Origin: Sergeia podlipaevii
Taxonomy: Eukaryota; Euglenozoa; Kinetoplastea; Trypanosomatida; Trypanosomatidae
Reading direction: 5' to 3'
Assembly (NCBI GenBank): GCA_030849805.1
Contig: JASANZ010002191.1
Coordinates: 1-64,000 of the forward strand
Length of the DNA stretch: 64,000 bases
Shown: piece by piece, positions 27,964-37,884 of the stretch
Layout of the letters: each line of letters begins with the position of its first letter
Position numbering within the stretch: position 1 is the first letter of the stretch
Translations under genes and position numbers: made by a program
Notes under the pieces: generated by a model
Database searches by the model: none
Seen by the model: only the letters and a program-made list of their open reading frames with translations
Told to the model about the DNA's origin: nothing

Positions 27964-28441
27964 AATACGTAAATGCACAAACTGATTGAAGTGTATGTGT
28001 GTGTGTGTGTATAAAAAGTACTAGGTACTGTGAATATATTTATCCACCACCTATGACTTCCTTTTGAACTGCGCACAAGCCAGCAGGTGTATTATTTAAA
28101 GAGAAGAAATCCGTGTTGATAAAAAGCACCTACTGTGTATCTATAATTTTAAGAGTTAAAGATCGCAAATAGAGAGAAAGAAATATATATATTTAAAAAA
28201 AAAAAAACGTAGATGAAACTCTAGAGGCACGCATGCAACTATATATATTCGCTAAAGAAAAAAAAAACAGTAAAGTTTGAGTTACTTATCAATTGCAAAT
28301 GTCTTTTTTAACTTTTTGTTATTCCCTTTTTTTTCCATCGTTCTTATACGTAAAAAAAAGTATTATTGAACTTGGCACGGCACCAAGGTTACTTAATCAG
28401 AGAAAAAAGAGAACAACAGCAACAAAAAAAGGTATGATTCA
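27964..28441. other. Spacer
   Basis: AT-rich. A GT run (27994-28011), read as CA on the - strand, lies just upstream of the NOP53 start, followed by a possible AG acceptor at 27983-27982. A12-type tracts occur near 28195-28207. No gene seen. Confidence 0.6.
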
Positions 28442-29518
28442 CTACAGTTTTTTGATCGAGCGCTGGTGCTTCTTGGCCTCAAAGAGCGACTTGTCTGCCC
28501 TGCCACGCTTCAAGAAGTTTTCTGCATTGCGAGTCCACCGCTTGCTCACCTGGGATTGATAAAAGTCAGAAAAGGTACTGGTGCGTCTGCGCTTGCGGCG
28601 CACAGGCTTCGACTCCGTTTCACGCACGCCATCCCCGCCAAAAGCCGACACTAATGTCTCCGGATCAACGTCAGCGCCTTCCATCCCCTTCGCCGCCATC
28701 AACTGGCGCACTACCTGGCGCGGGTCCTTGGGTAAGATATAGCGGAAGCCATCCTTGTCACCACCTTGTCGGTTGATCTTCTTGAGCTTCTTAATGCGGT
28801 CCATGGCGACACGACGCAGACTGCGCTCCTGGCGACCCAGTTTTTTGAAGTACTTGTGTGCGTTCATAAGCAGCTCGTCCTCGGAGACGGCCTCGGCGAC
28901 CTTCTTGCCAGCGTAGTCCTCAAAAAACGCCAGATCAGGGTAAAGCGTAGGATCTTGTCGCACAAGGCTAGAAGGGTCGGAGAAAGAAGAGCCAGTGCTT
29001 TCAAGGATGTAACTGTCTCCGCGGATGGCACGCGCAAGTAGCTCCTTCTCGGTCTCCTCCTTGGCCATTGACCCCACAGGCACGTCCTCCTCCTCCTCCG
29101 CACTATAGGAAGCGTCAGATTGCAGCTCCTCTTCCTTTCTAGTCTTCTGTTCTAGGGCAACCTTAGCCTTCTTCTTGTTTTGCTTCTTGAGTACCTTGGC
29201 TTCCTCACGCTTTACGTTGACTAGCTCGCGAGCCTTCTTCTTGACGAGCGTTTCCCTTCCAGTCTTGGCCCCATGAATCTCCGTCTTCGGTTTCGCTCCC
29301 TTCTTGACCTTTGCGACGCCAGTCTTAGCATCTGTCGCCTTCTTTGCCGCTTTCTTTTTCTTTATGGCGCGTTGCTTGGCATTGAGCTCGGAAACTGGCA
29401 TGTCACGTTCTTGAGTAATCTGACGCTTCTTTTGGTTATACTTTTTGAATTTGAGGTACTTCTTGTTGCATCCCAGATCCGGGAGTGCCGCGGATAACTC
29501 ATCTTTCTTCAACACCAT
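28442..29518 (-). CDS. Basic, probably nucleolar protein of unknown family
   Basis: A 358-residue protein. The N-terminal 130 residues are extremely Lys-rich, with repeated KK and KKKAAKKA-type runs. An acidic patch (SAEEEEDV) follows, then a more ordinary helical region (about 190-300, containing FEDYAGKKVAEAVSEDELL and LPKDPRQVVRQLMA). The basic C-terminus ends FYQSQVSKRW and then RSIKKL. The composition is that of ribosome-assembly or nucleolar factors, and its neighbour is NOP53. The Asp-Phe-Tyr near the C-terminus recalls Rrp7, but no RRM is present, so no name is given. The start is a true ATG. Confidence 0.75.
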   Translation of the reverse strand: MVLKKDELSAALPDLGCNKKYLKFKKYNQKKRQITQERDMPVSELNAKQRAIKKKKAAKKATDAKTGVAKVKKGAKPKTEIHGAKTGRETLVKKKARELVNVKREEAKVLKKQNKKKAKVALEQKTRKEEELQSDASYSAEEEEDVPVGSMAKEETEKELLARAIRGDSYILESTGSSFSDPSSLVRQDPTLYPDLAFFEDYAGKKVAEAVSEDELLMNAHKYFKKLGRQERSLRRVAMDRIKKLKKINRQGGDKDGFRYILPKDPRQVVRQLMAAKGMEGADVDPETLVSAFGGDGVRETESKPVRRKRRRTSTFSDFYQSQVSKRWTRNAENFLKRGRADKSLFEAKKHQRSIKKL

Positions 29519-31404
29519 TTGATTTTGTGTTTTGACGGTTGCCTAGACAAGTTTCTCACTATTTTTGTTATTATCCTTTTACCCACTATGACTGTTTCTA
29601 ATCACAGTTCAAATGTGAAAGTTAAAGCCTTTAATTTGTATATAGATATATGCGTACGTGTGCAGGTACGTATGTGTGTGTTGTGCTTCACTGGGTAGCA
29701 CAGAACTTTCAGATTAAGTATAAAGGTACAAAAGAAGAAAAAAAAATAAGTGAATAAATTTAGAGAAAAAGAAAAATAAAACTTATATAACGAATACATC
29801 CAACTTTCTATAACAGCGATTTGCACACATACTTGTAAGAAAAAAAAAAAAATGTTACTTTTAATTTTGAATGAAAAAAACAAAATTGAAGCATAAAACA
29901 ACATTGTATTTACTTGTGCGTTTCAAAGATACTGTTACGAAACAGAGAGACAGGTGCAAAAAGAAAAAAAAAAAAAGGCAAACGTAAAGTAAACAAGCAA
30001 CAACCAAAAAATCTGTATGGCAGATACTTCAGCAACACTTTATAGTAATAATAATAGTAATATAAAAAGAAAAAAGCACAATTGTATTGCAAAGAAACCT
30101 ATACTACATCCAACACATTTATATGTCGGAGAGCGCAACAATCCAATTCAAGTTGGCCCCCTTATCTATTTTCATTTTTCTTTCTCTTTCCTTCCTTGCT
30201 TTTGATTTATTATGTGATTCTTTCCTTCGTTCCCACGGTTTGCATCGGACCGCATGCTTCTTCTTCTTCTTTCTTTGCTTTGTTTTGCGTTGAGGATGTG
30301 CACTATGCACCCCGCCTCTGCAATAACTGCGTTCCCATATTTTTTTTTCTTTATTACGTATGTATTAGCACGATAGCAATATAGCACACAAAATAATGAT
30401 AATAGTAATGTTAATAAAAATGGGGGGAGGAGAAAAAAAAAGAAGTAAAGAAAAGAAATAGAGAGAAACACATAAAAAATAAAAGCCCTCAAACATCATC
30501 AAAGCACATCCTCATCCACCAAAATGCTTTTCATATTCACACGCGGGAAAATTTAAAAATGCACACAGACACACACACACACAAACATTCTTTCATCGCA
30601 ACGCGTGTATAACCTGTAGTAGAGCTAAATGCAATCCAGAAATTACGCCTTTTTTTAAAGGATTTATATGAAAAGGTACACTGCCAGCTCATACAAATGT
30701 ATAGAGGTAAAAACATAGTCAAATCCTTTAAAGAAAGAACGTATCATGTGCATACACACAACGAAGATAACAAAAAAAAAGGAATATTGCAATCAATCAA
30801 TAAAAAGTGCCTTCAATGGTATAACAAATAACACTAAGAATACTAGTATCAGTTCGTGATTTAGAGTGAGAAGACAATGTAAAAGCAAGATCAGAAAAAA
30901 AAAAGAAAAAAAAAGCGAAAAGGACCGCCAATGCTCTCAAGAAAAAAAAAAAGGGAATGTCATCTCTTCATTCACTTCCTTCCGGGATACTGATATAATC
31001 CGCTAAATCGTGCCTCACGCTCATGCAAGGAAAAGCGTTCAAAAGATGAAACGAATTATGGTGCACTAAAAGATAAGAATACAAGAAGGGAAAGAAAGAA
31101 AGAAAGAAAAAAAAATTGAAAAATTACTATCTTCTTCCCCCCTAATCCCCCAAAAAAAAAAAGACAATTCCTGCCCGAAATGTTCGTATACCTTTTTCAT
31201 TTGATAAAATTAAAAGGAAAATGTAGTTACAAAAAAAAAAAAAAAAATGGTGCTCATTCAAGCGCACACACACACACAGACGCATAGAAAGAAAAAAAAA
31301 GAAATACACGTGAATTTCTTCATTTTATAGTCAACACAATGAATTTCAACTTTTCTCATATTCTTTCAGCTCCACTCCCTCGCTTGCAGCTCAAGATATC
31401 TTGT
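29519..31404. other. Long AT-rich spacer
   Basis: About 1.9 kb of A-, T- and CA-rich DNA. Homopolymers include A13 near 29838, A13 near 29963 and A17 near 31229. The short frames here are Phe/Leu or Lys/Asn-rich and not credible. T/C-rich sequence at 31355-31388, just after the HECT stop, is purine-rich in that transcript. No RNA gene recognised. Confidence 0.6.
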
Positions 31405-34400
31405 TTAAGATAACTCAAAAGTATCACCAGACTGGGTGATGCTAAGCAGCAGTTTCTTGTACATCAGTTCCTCACTCGGGTAGGGAGGAAGCTTCAAGTA
31501 ACGGAAGCAGGTATTCACCGACGGCAATGCCCAATCAGCCTCGGAAAGCGCACCACCACTGAAATCATCATCGCCTACGCCAGGCCGCGAGAGGGTGGAT
31601 GAGTCGCGAACTGGCGTCGCTTCAATCGCGGCAGCGGAGCCGCTCTCAGGATCAGACAGCAGAAGACCTGCCGCCATGCTTCCTGGCTGCAGCGGATCCA
31701 TATCCTCATCACCCGCCACGCCACTCTCGCCACCGGCGACTTCCTCCTCGAGTCGCTCTTGAGCCGCCACCATGTTACGGACGTGTATAAACGCGTTAGA
31801 ACGCTTCACGACAGTAATGGCACCCAATGCGCAAATGCCACCAATCGGCAGTCGAGGACAGCCAGTGCAGAAGAGCAAAAACGCCCGCTGCTCACGTGGA
31901 TTCAGGCGTTTGCCAAGGATGCTCGCTAGCATCGACAGCTGTGGGGAGTCGTTTTGATAACCGTGATCGCCAACGAGAACGGATTTGATTTCCGACACTG
32001 TCCACAACGGGTCCGACGCGCGCTTCGCCTCACCGCAGAGCAAACTCATTAGCTCTGTTACCTCAAGAGAAGCGATGGCCTCTTGTGGTACAACGTCAAA
32101 GAAGCCCAGCATCATAAAGTGTATGGGAAGAGAAACCGATTCGTAGAGAAGCGCACTCACCACGCGACGTTGATATTGTGTGAGGTTGCTCTTTGTAACG
32201 AAAATATCTGCTCCGCCAGGTATAAGCTCAAAGGAGTCGTCACCAGGTAGGGTGAAAGGCACCTCAAGACTCTTCAGCGTCGCCTCGTCCATCTTCGAGA
32301 GAGCGGCGAGACTATCCGCAATATTGACGTCTACCAAGCGAACCGCACGCAGTGGCAGCTCTAGGAGATCGATGGGTACAAGTGCGGCGCAGTCGGGGCA
32401 GTCCTTGGCATCCAGCACCAATTTATATGGTGGAATGCCGCGTCGCATGAAAATAGACATTGCAGAGGACATCTCAAGCGGAAGCACCTGCTCGTCCAGA
32501 AATGCGCGGCCAAGAGCGGCGCCGATCATGTAAAGCGCCTTGGCCTTCTCACGTTGTGCATCGCCATAATCCAGAAGACGTATCGTAGAATCCTCAAGAA
32601 TGACCTTGTCGCGGCGTGTCACGCGCTGCTGCAGCGGCCTTGAAGAAGTTGAGGACCCACTAGAAAACCGACGCGAAGGCGGCCGACGGCCATCTGCTGT
32701 CATGCGCTTAGGGAACAGACCTTCGGGAGGCGCCACGACAAGCGCATCTGTCTCCAGCGCTGAAGGGGACAACGCGGTAGAGTGCGAAACGGGCAATGAA
32801 GGAGGAACCTCGTGATGCATAGTGGTGCTGCCCGCTACACTGGTCTTGGCCTCTGCCTGGTGATGTGTTGCCGCGCCATTGGTATGATCGGCGCTGGCGC
32901 TGCCGCAACGTGAAGAAGAAGAAGCAGTCGGGCTTTTAGTCACGTCGGAGACGGGCGAGCCATCGGGGTTGACTGCGGTGACATTGCGCCACAGCCCAAG
33001 GCTCGCACGGCTCACCTCCTTTGCAAGAAGGGTGTAGAACTGCGCTGTAGGGCCTTGTCCGACACCTAGGTCGCCCTTGAACTCAATTGAAATCGGCATG
33101 CGTGCGTCCGCAGCTTTGCGCATCACAATATAGGCATCTTGCAAGAAGGTACTGCGGTTTACGCTATATTTGTGATTGGACAGCCGGGCCCATTCACTTG
33201 CGGTCACAGTGACACTACGGTCATAACGGAATTGATGAAAAAAGCGCAGGTGCGTAATGAAAGAGCGACGGGCGCCATAGGCCAAGAAACGAGCAATGCG
33301 CTCCCGCACCGGCAACGGCAGCAGGAAGCGAGCATCATCTAGAACAAAGTTCACCCATCGTGGAAGAGCGTACTTGGGCGGAAGCACACTGACACGCAAC
33401 GCGGACGCCTCCAGAGACTTCACCACGGATGCAGTAATAGCGGTATTGACAAAAATACCTCGGCTAAGAGCTCCCTCGCATAACGCTCCTGTTGCCCTTG
33501 TTTCGCCCCCACTGCTGGAGCCAGCGCCGTCCTCGACGTACATTCTATGCAGGAGCATGAGCAGCTGTAGGTCGGTGCGGCGAGCAATCTCCGGCAGGCT
33601 AAAAAAGAGCGCTGGTGTCTCTTCTGTCCTAAACTCGCGGCGTGTGTGCTGCCCACAAGCACAGCACTCAGACAAGTCACTTTCAAAGTGATGAAACACA
33701 AAGGACTGCTCCTTCGCAATCACCCCACCGGCAAATTCCGCGTTGATTGAATTGCTGCTGTTGGTATTGTTGTTGCTGCCCTTGCGTGGTACATCTGCCT
33801 CACCCCCTCCTCCTCCTCCTCCTCCTCCTCCTCGACGATCTGATACATTTGACGGAGTGGCGCATCCACTAGGAGAGGCATCCTCCGGGGCCCTATCAGA
33901 GCGCTGCAGAGAGGAGAAGGGGGATCCTATCCTACTCCCGCTACTCCTGCGCGTCGCCGAAACCGCAGAGGCAGGTAACGAAGGAGGCAAAACAAGAGTG
34001 AGTGCCTCCGTGGACCCCTCCAGACGCAGAAGACAGTTCTCGAGCTGCAGCAGCACTTGCTTATTTCCAGTAGCAAACGCGTGACGATACAGAACACTCA
34101 AGAACGACTCCTGATACGGGCACGCCCCCGCGGCGGGTCGATACAGGATGTAGCGGTCCTCAATCGCCTCACGCAGCAGCCGATCTGCGACGGCGGCCTC
34201 CCCCTCTGTTAGGCTACTGAGAGTTCTATCTGCAGCGGGGTCGTCGGCATTGTCTTCTGGGGGAGCATTCGCCAGCACACCGCGTGTGTAGAATCCCTGT
34301 AGGATGTCATAGAGCAGCTTGTAAGTCAGCTTTGGGTCGTCTAACAACTTTTGGGCGACTATTGCATTTACGCGAGCGCTCTGCGTTACACCGCCCCGGT

Positions 34401-37400
34401 GAGTACTGATGCTGCTGCTGCTATTGCTGCTGTTGCTATTGCAATTGCTGCCTCCCGCGCCCCCGCGGGCCTGTGCTTGACGCGCAAGGAAGTGTTTCAC
34501 CTTTGCCATAAAGCGAGGAACGTGGTGCAGCGAGGATTGCGAAGTCGGCGCGAGCTCGGTCCCCTTTGTGGTCGACGCGCCAGTACGGAAGTAGCGCTCA
34601 ATGTCACCAATACAGACAAGTAGGTGAGCGCGATTGCGAGGAGCCGCAGCTGCTACCACAAGAGACTCAAACAGTGTGGCGTTGCCTGTGTACCTCCCAT
34701 AGCACTCGCGGCACACGTCAAAGTTGCATGTGCGGCAGCAGTAGCCGCTTCGCACGGGCCTGTCACACATGTCGCAGATGCACTGACGGTCATACACGGG
34801 CACCTCACGCAGCTTGTGTCCCTTGAGACAATACTCACGTGGGTTCCGATCACGCATGGGCACTGACACCGGCGCAGTAGAGCCGGCGATAGATAACCCC
34901 AGCGCGCCTCGCAGTGGCATCGTCCGTTGACTGCTCAACTGCGAAGACTGTGCAAAGAGCTGCGGTGACCTAAAAGGAACTGAAGAGGTGGCGAGGGCCA
35001 TGGCGGTAGCTGAAGGGCCCTGCTGAGGCAACGCCAATGATGGAGACGATAGCTCCGTGAGCGTCTTGCCGAGCGGCCCGCACATGGACACGACGGGAGA
35101 AATGTCTGTAAGGGCTTGAAAAGCCTGCAGCGGGGTCTTGCACGCCACTTTGTCATCCGTGACAATAGACTGCACCAGGGGAAAGTGGCTTTCCAGAGGA
35201 AGAGTAGCGGAAAGATACGAAACAAGACTGCGAAGGCCCTGAGGATGCTTGGCAGCGCACTTCCTGAAAGCAGCGGTACGCTCCTCGCGAGTGCGCATGT
35301 GTAGCAGGTCACATAGCCGCATGCCACCCGTCATCATCGCTGCCCATGTTGAGTGAGTCTCGAGTGGTGTATTGCGACTATTCAGCTGCTGAGCGCCGGC
35401 CCCTTGTGTTGTGCCAGAGGCGCTAGAGGAAAAGATAACAGCAGGGCCAAAGAGATCGTCAAGAAGAGAGCCTCCCATGAAGTAGCGCATGACAGTGGTG
35501 GCAAGGTCAATGTGGAAGATTTCAAAAGGCGTCACTTCGCTTCCGGAGACACTGAGAGCCTGCATAAGGTCCAATAAGGGTTTTTCTTGTGATCCTGGGA
35601 GAGCCGCAGACGCATCAAGTGCTCCTACTGCCTTCTTGAGTCTTAAAATGTCTGGAGTAATAGAGTATGGGTCTTTCGCAAACCCTGGGTGCATGACAGT
35701 CAGCTTGTGCGTGATAGCCGCCTTGAGGTTCCCCGCGTTCTCAGCGAGACTCGCCGTGCGGGTAGGCCTCGAGTCCTTGACAGCCACCACAATCGTCGTT
35801 TTTGACAATACATCTAGCTGGTTTACCAGCCCACACCGGAGGGCGGTTTCACAGAAGTTCCAGTTGGCCGCGGCTTTGTGTTGCAAGAGCCATTGCACCA
35901 TCGTCAGCACCACCGCCTTTGTCGCCTTGTCAGCAGAGATGAGAGACTCGCGAAAAGTCTCGCACATGGGTAGCATGACATGATTCATTAGCCGTCCCAC
36001 ACGCTGCTGAGCACGCGATAAAAGAAGAAGCTGCAAAATAGATGCGCACGCGCACGTAGCGAGCTGGCGTGCCATCTGCCCTGACGCATGAGAGGCAAAG
36101 CCACATAGCATGTGCAGGTACTCCTCTGCGATGGCTGTGTGCGCCTCCGGGACAACAGCGGTCTCATTGATGATCACCCCCTCTGGCGCCCCACTAGGTC
36201 CAGCATGAGAGTCGCTGCTATTTTTTTCTCGTCTGCTTGTGCTGCTGCCGTTGCCTTCAGCGCACTTATGAGATCTTCCAATGCTAAACCCACCCCCGGT
36301 GTTACTGTTGCTGCTACTGCGAGGACCGGCTCGGTCTGCGCCACCTGATGACGAAGATACCTGGGAGGAGTCTGGTTGAGGTCCCGAGTCCTTCACGGCC
36401 ACAACGGGCCTCAACAGATGCTCATCGGCAAAGTGATACACAAAGGGAACAAAAGTGCGGGAGATGTTCCGCTTCCCGCAATTGTGAGCCCCGCCCCGTG
36501 CCATCGTCATGGCATGAAGATCGACTGCGAGAGACTTCGTCTGCACCGTGATCGCTGCTTCACGCGAGAGACGCACGTAGCGTGTTTCTAGCAACACACA
36601 TTGCTCCTCCACAAGTCTATTGGCGTGTCGAAGCTCATCTTCCCAGAGCCACTGGTGCACAGGCAGCACGACTTTAGGCTTGAGGCCAAAGGCATCAGGC
36701 GGTACATTAGGACACGCCAGCAAAAACAGCCGAATCGCGGCGATGCTAGTAATGTGGTCCTTGTCCCTGCGCATGGTGCTGCGCGCTGCCATCACACCAC
36801 GGGGAAAAGGCTCGTCCAGGAGTGTCGTAATCTCCGCCCCGGTGTTGTCCCCAAGAATGCTATGGAAAAACTTCTTCGCCTCGGGATTGAGCAGACTATC
36901 TGCCAAAAATTCACGTCGGCACATGGGGATAACAGCAAGCAGAGTCTCACACAGCAGCACCCGCTCCGCGCGTGTAGCGGGATCCACTGCTACGTATCCC
37001 TCAATGAGGTTGATGAGACGAAAAAGAAGACAAGGCAGCTCCCTCGACACCAGCGTTTGCGCTGTGTTAGGACGATGGCATAACAGCGAACGTTCCATAA
37101 GGTTTCCTAGGCACTGCAGGCACAGCTCAAGAAAAGCCCATACCTCCGGCACTGCAGATAGACTGGCAGTGTGCTGCTCAATAAGCGAGAGCAAGAAAGG
37201 TGCGATGACGTTCTCCACGTTGACCACGATAGGGTTGTCTGAGTTTGGAATTGAAGTATCCACTGCCTTCTTCTTCTTGCTCTTAAAGATAGACAAGAAA
37301 CCTGCCTGGGAGACGGGCTTGTCTAGTTCAGATGGCATCACCACCTTGCTGCACAGCATGAGCAGCGTCTCGAGAGCCTTGCGCACCAATACACCATCAT

Positions 37401-37884
37401 CAAACGTGCAGAGGGTGAGAAGATCACCGACAAACGCGTAACGCATAATGGTACCGGTGGGATCATCTTTCCCTACAAACCGTATTACACGAAGGCATTC
37501 TTCGAGCAGCATCGGTGTATCTGATTCTTGATAACGCCACTCGAAGCACAAACCTTTGTGCATAGCTGTAGAAACTAACTTCATAATAGACTTGTGATGG
37601 TCCAATGCGGCGTCGTACGATGACGGCACCAGCTCTAGTATCAATGAGAGAGCCCTAAATGTCATTACCGCTATATCGCCGCTGCTGTTGTCACTCATGT
37701 ACTTGTCCGCTACACTGATGAGAAGAGGGATGGCCTCACTAGATTGGAAATTACGGACATAAATTTCTAACCCCATGACAAGAGAGATGGACAGTGATGT
37801 TAGTGATTCTAGCAACCTTGGCGGATCACCCTTGTACAGAGAGATTGCCCTCAGCTGCGCTCGTGAATCTTCAATGGAGTTCAT
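31405..37884 (-). CDS. Giant HECT-type E3 ubiquitin ligase
   Basis: A 2159-residue protein. The N-terminal half is a helical repeat array of armadillo/HEAT character. A compact Cys/His cluster near residues 1010-1062 starts HKLREVPV, contains paired CxxC motifs and ends VCRECYGRY, like a DC1/ZZ-type zinc finger. Ser- and Gly-rich linkers follow, including a poly-Gly run coded by 33806-33832. The HECT domain fills the C-terminus (about 1500-2159): SIEFKGDLGVGQGPTAQFYT in the N-lobe, GLFPKRM, and LPSVNTCFRYLKLPPY with catalytic Cys2126 near the end. A Ser-rich insert of about 100 residues interrupts the N-lobe. The architecture is closest to UFD4/TRIP12/UPL3 ligases, but the zinc finger is not standard for those, so no orthologue is named. 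It should accept ubiquitin as a thioester and transfer it to substrates. Confidence 0.92.
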   Translation of the reverse strand: MNSIEDSRAQLRAISLYKGDPPRLLESLTSLSISLVMGLEIYVRNFQSSEAIPLLISVADKYMSDNSSGDIAVMTFRALSLILELVPSSYDAALDHHKSIMKLVSTAMHKGLCFEWRYQESDTPMLLEECLRVIRFVGKDDPTGTIMRYAFVGDLLTLCTFDDGVLVRKALETLLMLCSKVVMPSELDKPVSQAGFLSIFKSKKKKAVDTSIPNSDNPIVVNVENVIAPFLLSLIEQHTASLSAVPEVWAFLELCLQCLGNLMERSLLCHRPNTAQTLVSRELPCLLFRLINLIEGYVAVDPATRAERVLLCETLLAVIPMCRREFLADSLLNPEAKKFFHSILGDNTGAEITTLLDEPFPRGVMAARSTMRRDKDHITSIAAIRLFLLACPNVPPDAFGLKPKVVLPVHQWLWEDELRHANRLVEEQCVLLETRYVRLSREAAITVQTKSLAVDLHAMTMARGGAHNCGKRNISRTFVPFVYHFADEHLLRPVVAVKDSGPQPDSSQVSSSSGGADRAGPRSSSNSNTGGGFSIGRSHKCAEGNGSSTSRREKNSSDSHAGPSGAPEGVIINETAVVPEAHTAIAEEYLHMLCGFASHASGQMARQLATCACASILQLLLLSRAQQRVGRLMNHVMLPMCETFRESLISADKATKAVVLTMVQWLLQHKAAANWNFCETALRCGLVNQLDVLSKTTIVVAVKDSRPTRTASLAENAGNLKAAITHKLTVMHPGFAKDPYSITPDILRLKKAVGALDASAALPGSQEKPLLDLMQALSVSGSEVTPFEIFHIDLATTVMRYFMGGSLLDDLFGPAVIFSSSASGTTQGAGAQQLNSRNTPLETHSTWAAMMTGGMRLCDLLHMRTREERTAAFRKCAAKHPQGLRSLVSYLSATLPLESHFPLVQSIVTDDKVACKTPLQAFQALTDISPVVSMCGPLGKTLTELSSPSLALPQQGPSATAMALATSSVPFRSPQLFAQSSQLSSQRTMPLRGALGLSIAGSTAPVSVPMRDRNPREYCLKGHKLREVPVYDRQCICDMCDRPVRSGYCCRTCNFDVCRECYGRYTGNATLFESLVVAAAAPRNRAHLLVCIGDIERYFRTGASTTKGTELAPTSQSSLHHVPRFMAKVKHFLARQAQARGGAGGSNCNSNSSNSSSSISTHRGGVTQSARVNAIVAQKLLDDPKLTYKLLYDILQGFYTRGVLANAPPEDNADDPAADRTLSSLTEGEAAVADRLLREAIEDRYILYRPAAGACPYQESFLSVLYRHAFATGNKQVLLQLENCLLRLEGSTEALTLVLPPSLPASAVSATRRSSGSRIGSPFSSLQRSDRAPEDASPSGCATPSNVSDRRGGGGGGGGGGEADVPRKGSNNNTNSSNSINAEFAGGVIAKEQSFVFHHFESDLSECCACGQHTRREFRTEETPALFFSLPEIARRTDLQLLMLLHRMYVEDGAGSSSGGETRATGALCEGALSRGIFVNTAITASVVKSLEASALRVSVLPPKYALPRWVNFVLDDARFLLPLPVRERIARFLAYGARRSFITHLRFFHQFRYDRSVTVTASEWARLSNHKYSVNRSTFLQDAYIVMRKAADARMPISIEFKGDLGVGQGPTAQFYTLLAKEVSRASLGLWRNVTAVNPDGSPVSDVTKSPTASSSSRCGSASADHTNGAATHHQAEAKTSVAGSTTMHHEVPPSLPVSHSTALSPSALETDALVVAPPEGLFPKRMTADGRRPPSRRFSSGSSTSSRPLQQRVTRRDKVILEDSTIRLLDYGDAQREKAKALYMIGAALGRAFLDEQVLPLEMSSAMSIFMRRGIPPYKLVLDAKDCPDCAALVPIDLLELPLRAVRLVDVNIADSLAALSKMDEATLKSLEVPFTLPGDDSFELIPGGADIFVTKSNLTQYQRRVVSALLYESVSLPIHFMMLGFFDVVPQEAIASLEVTELMSLLCGEAKRASDPLWTVSEIKSVLVGDHGYQNDSPQLSMLASILGKRLNPREQRAFLLFCTGCPRLPIGGICALGAITVVKRSNAFIHVRNMVAAQERLEEEVAGGESGVAGDEDMDPLQPGSMAAGLLLSDPESGSAAAIEATPVRDSSTLSRPGVGDDDFSGGALSEADWALPSVNTCFRYLKLPPYPSEELMYKKLLLSITQSGDTFELS
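33806..33832. repeat. CCT/AGG trinucleotide run in the HECT gene
   Basis: Nine tandem triplets, read on the - strand as a poly-Gly tract. The tract lies in a linker and is likely variable in length. Confidence 0.8.
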
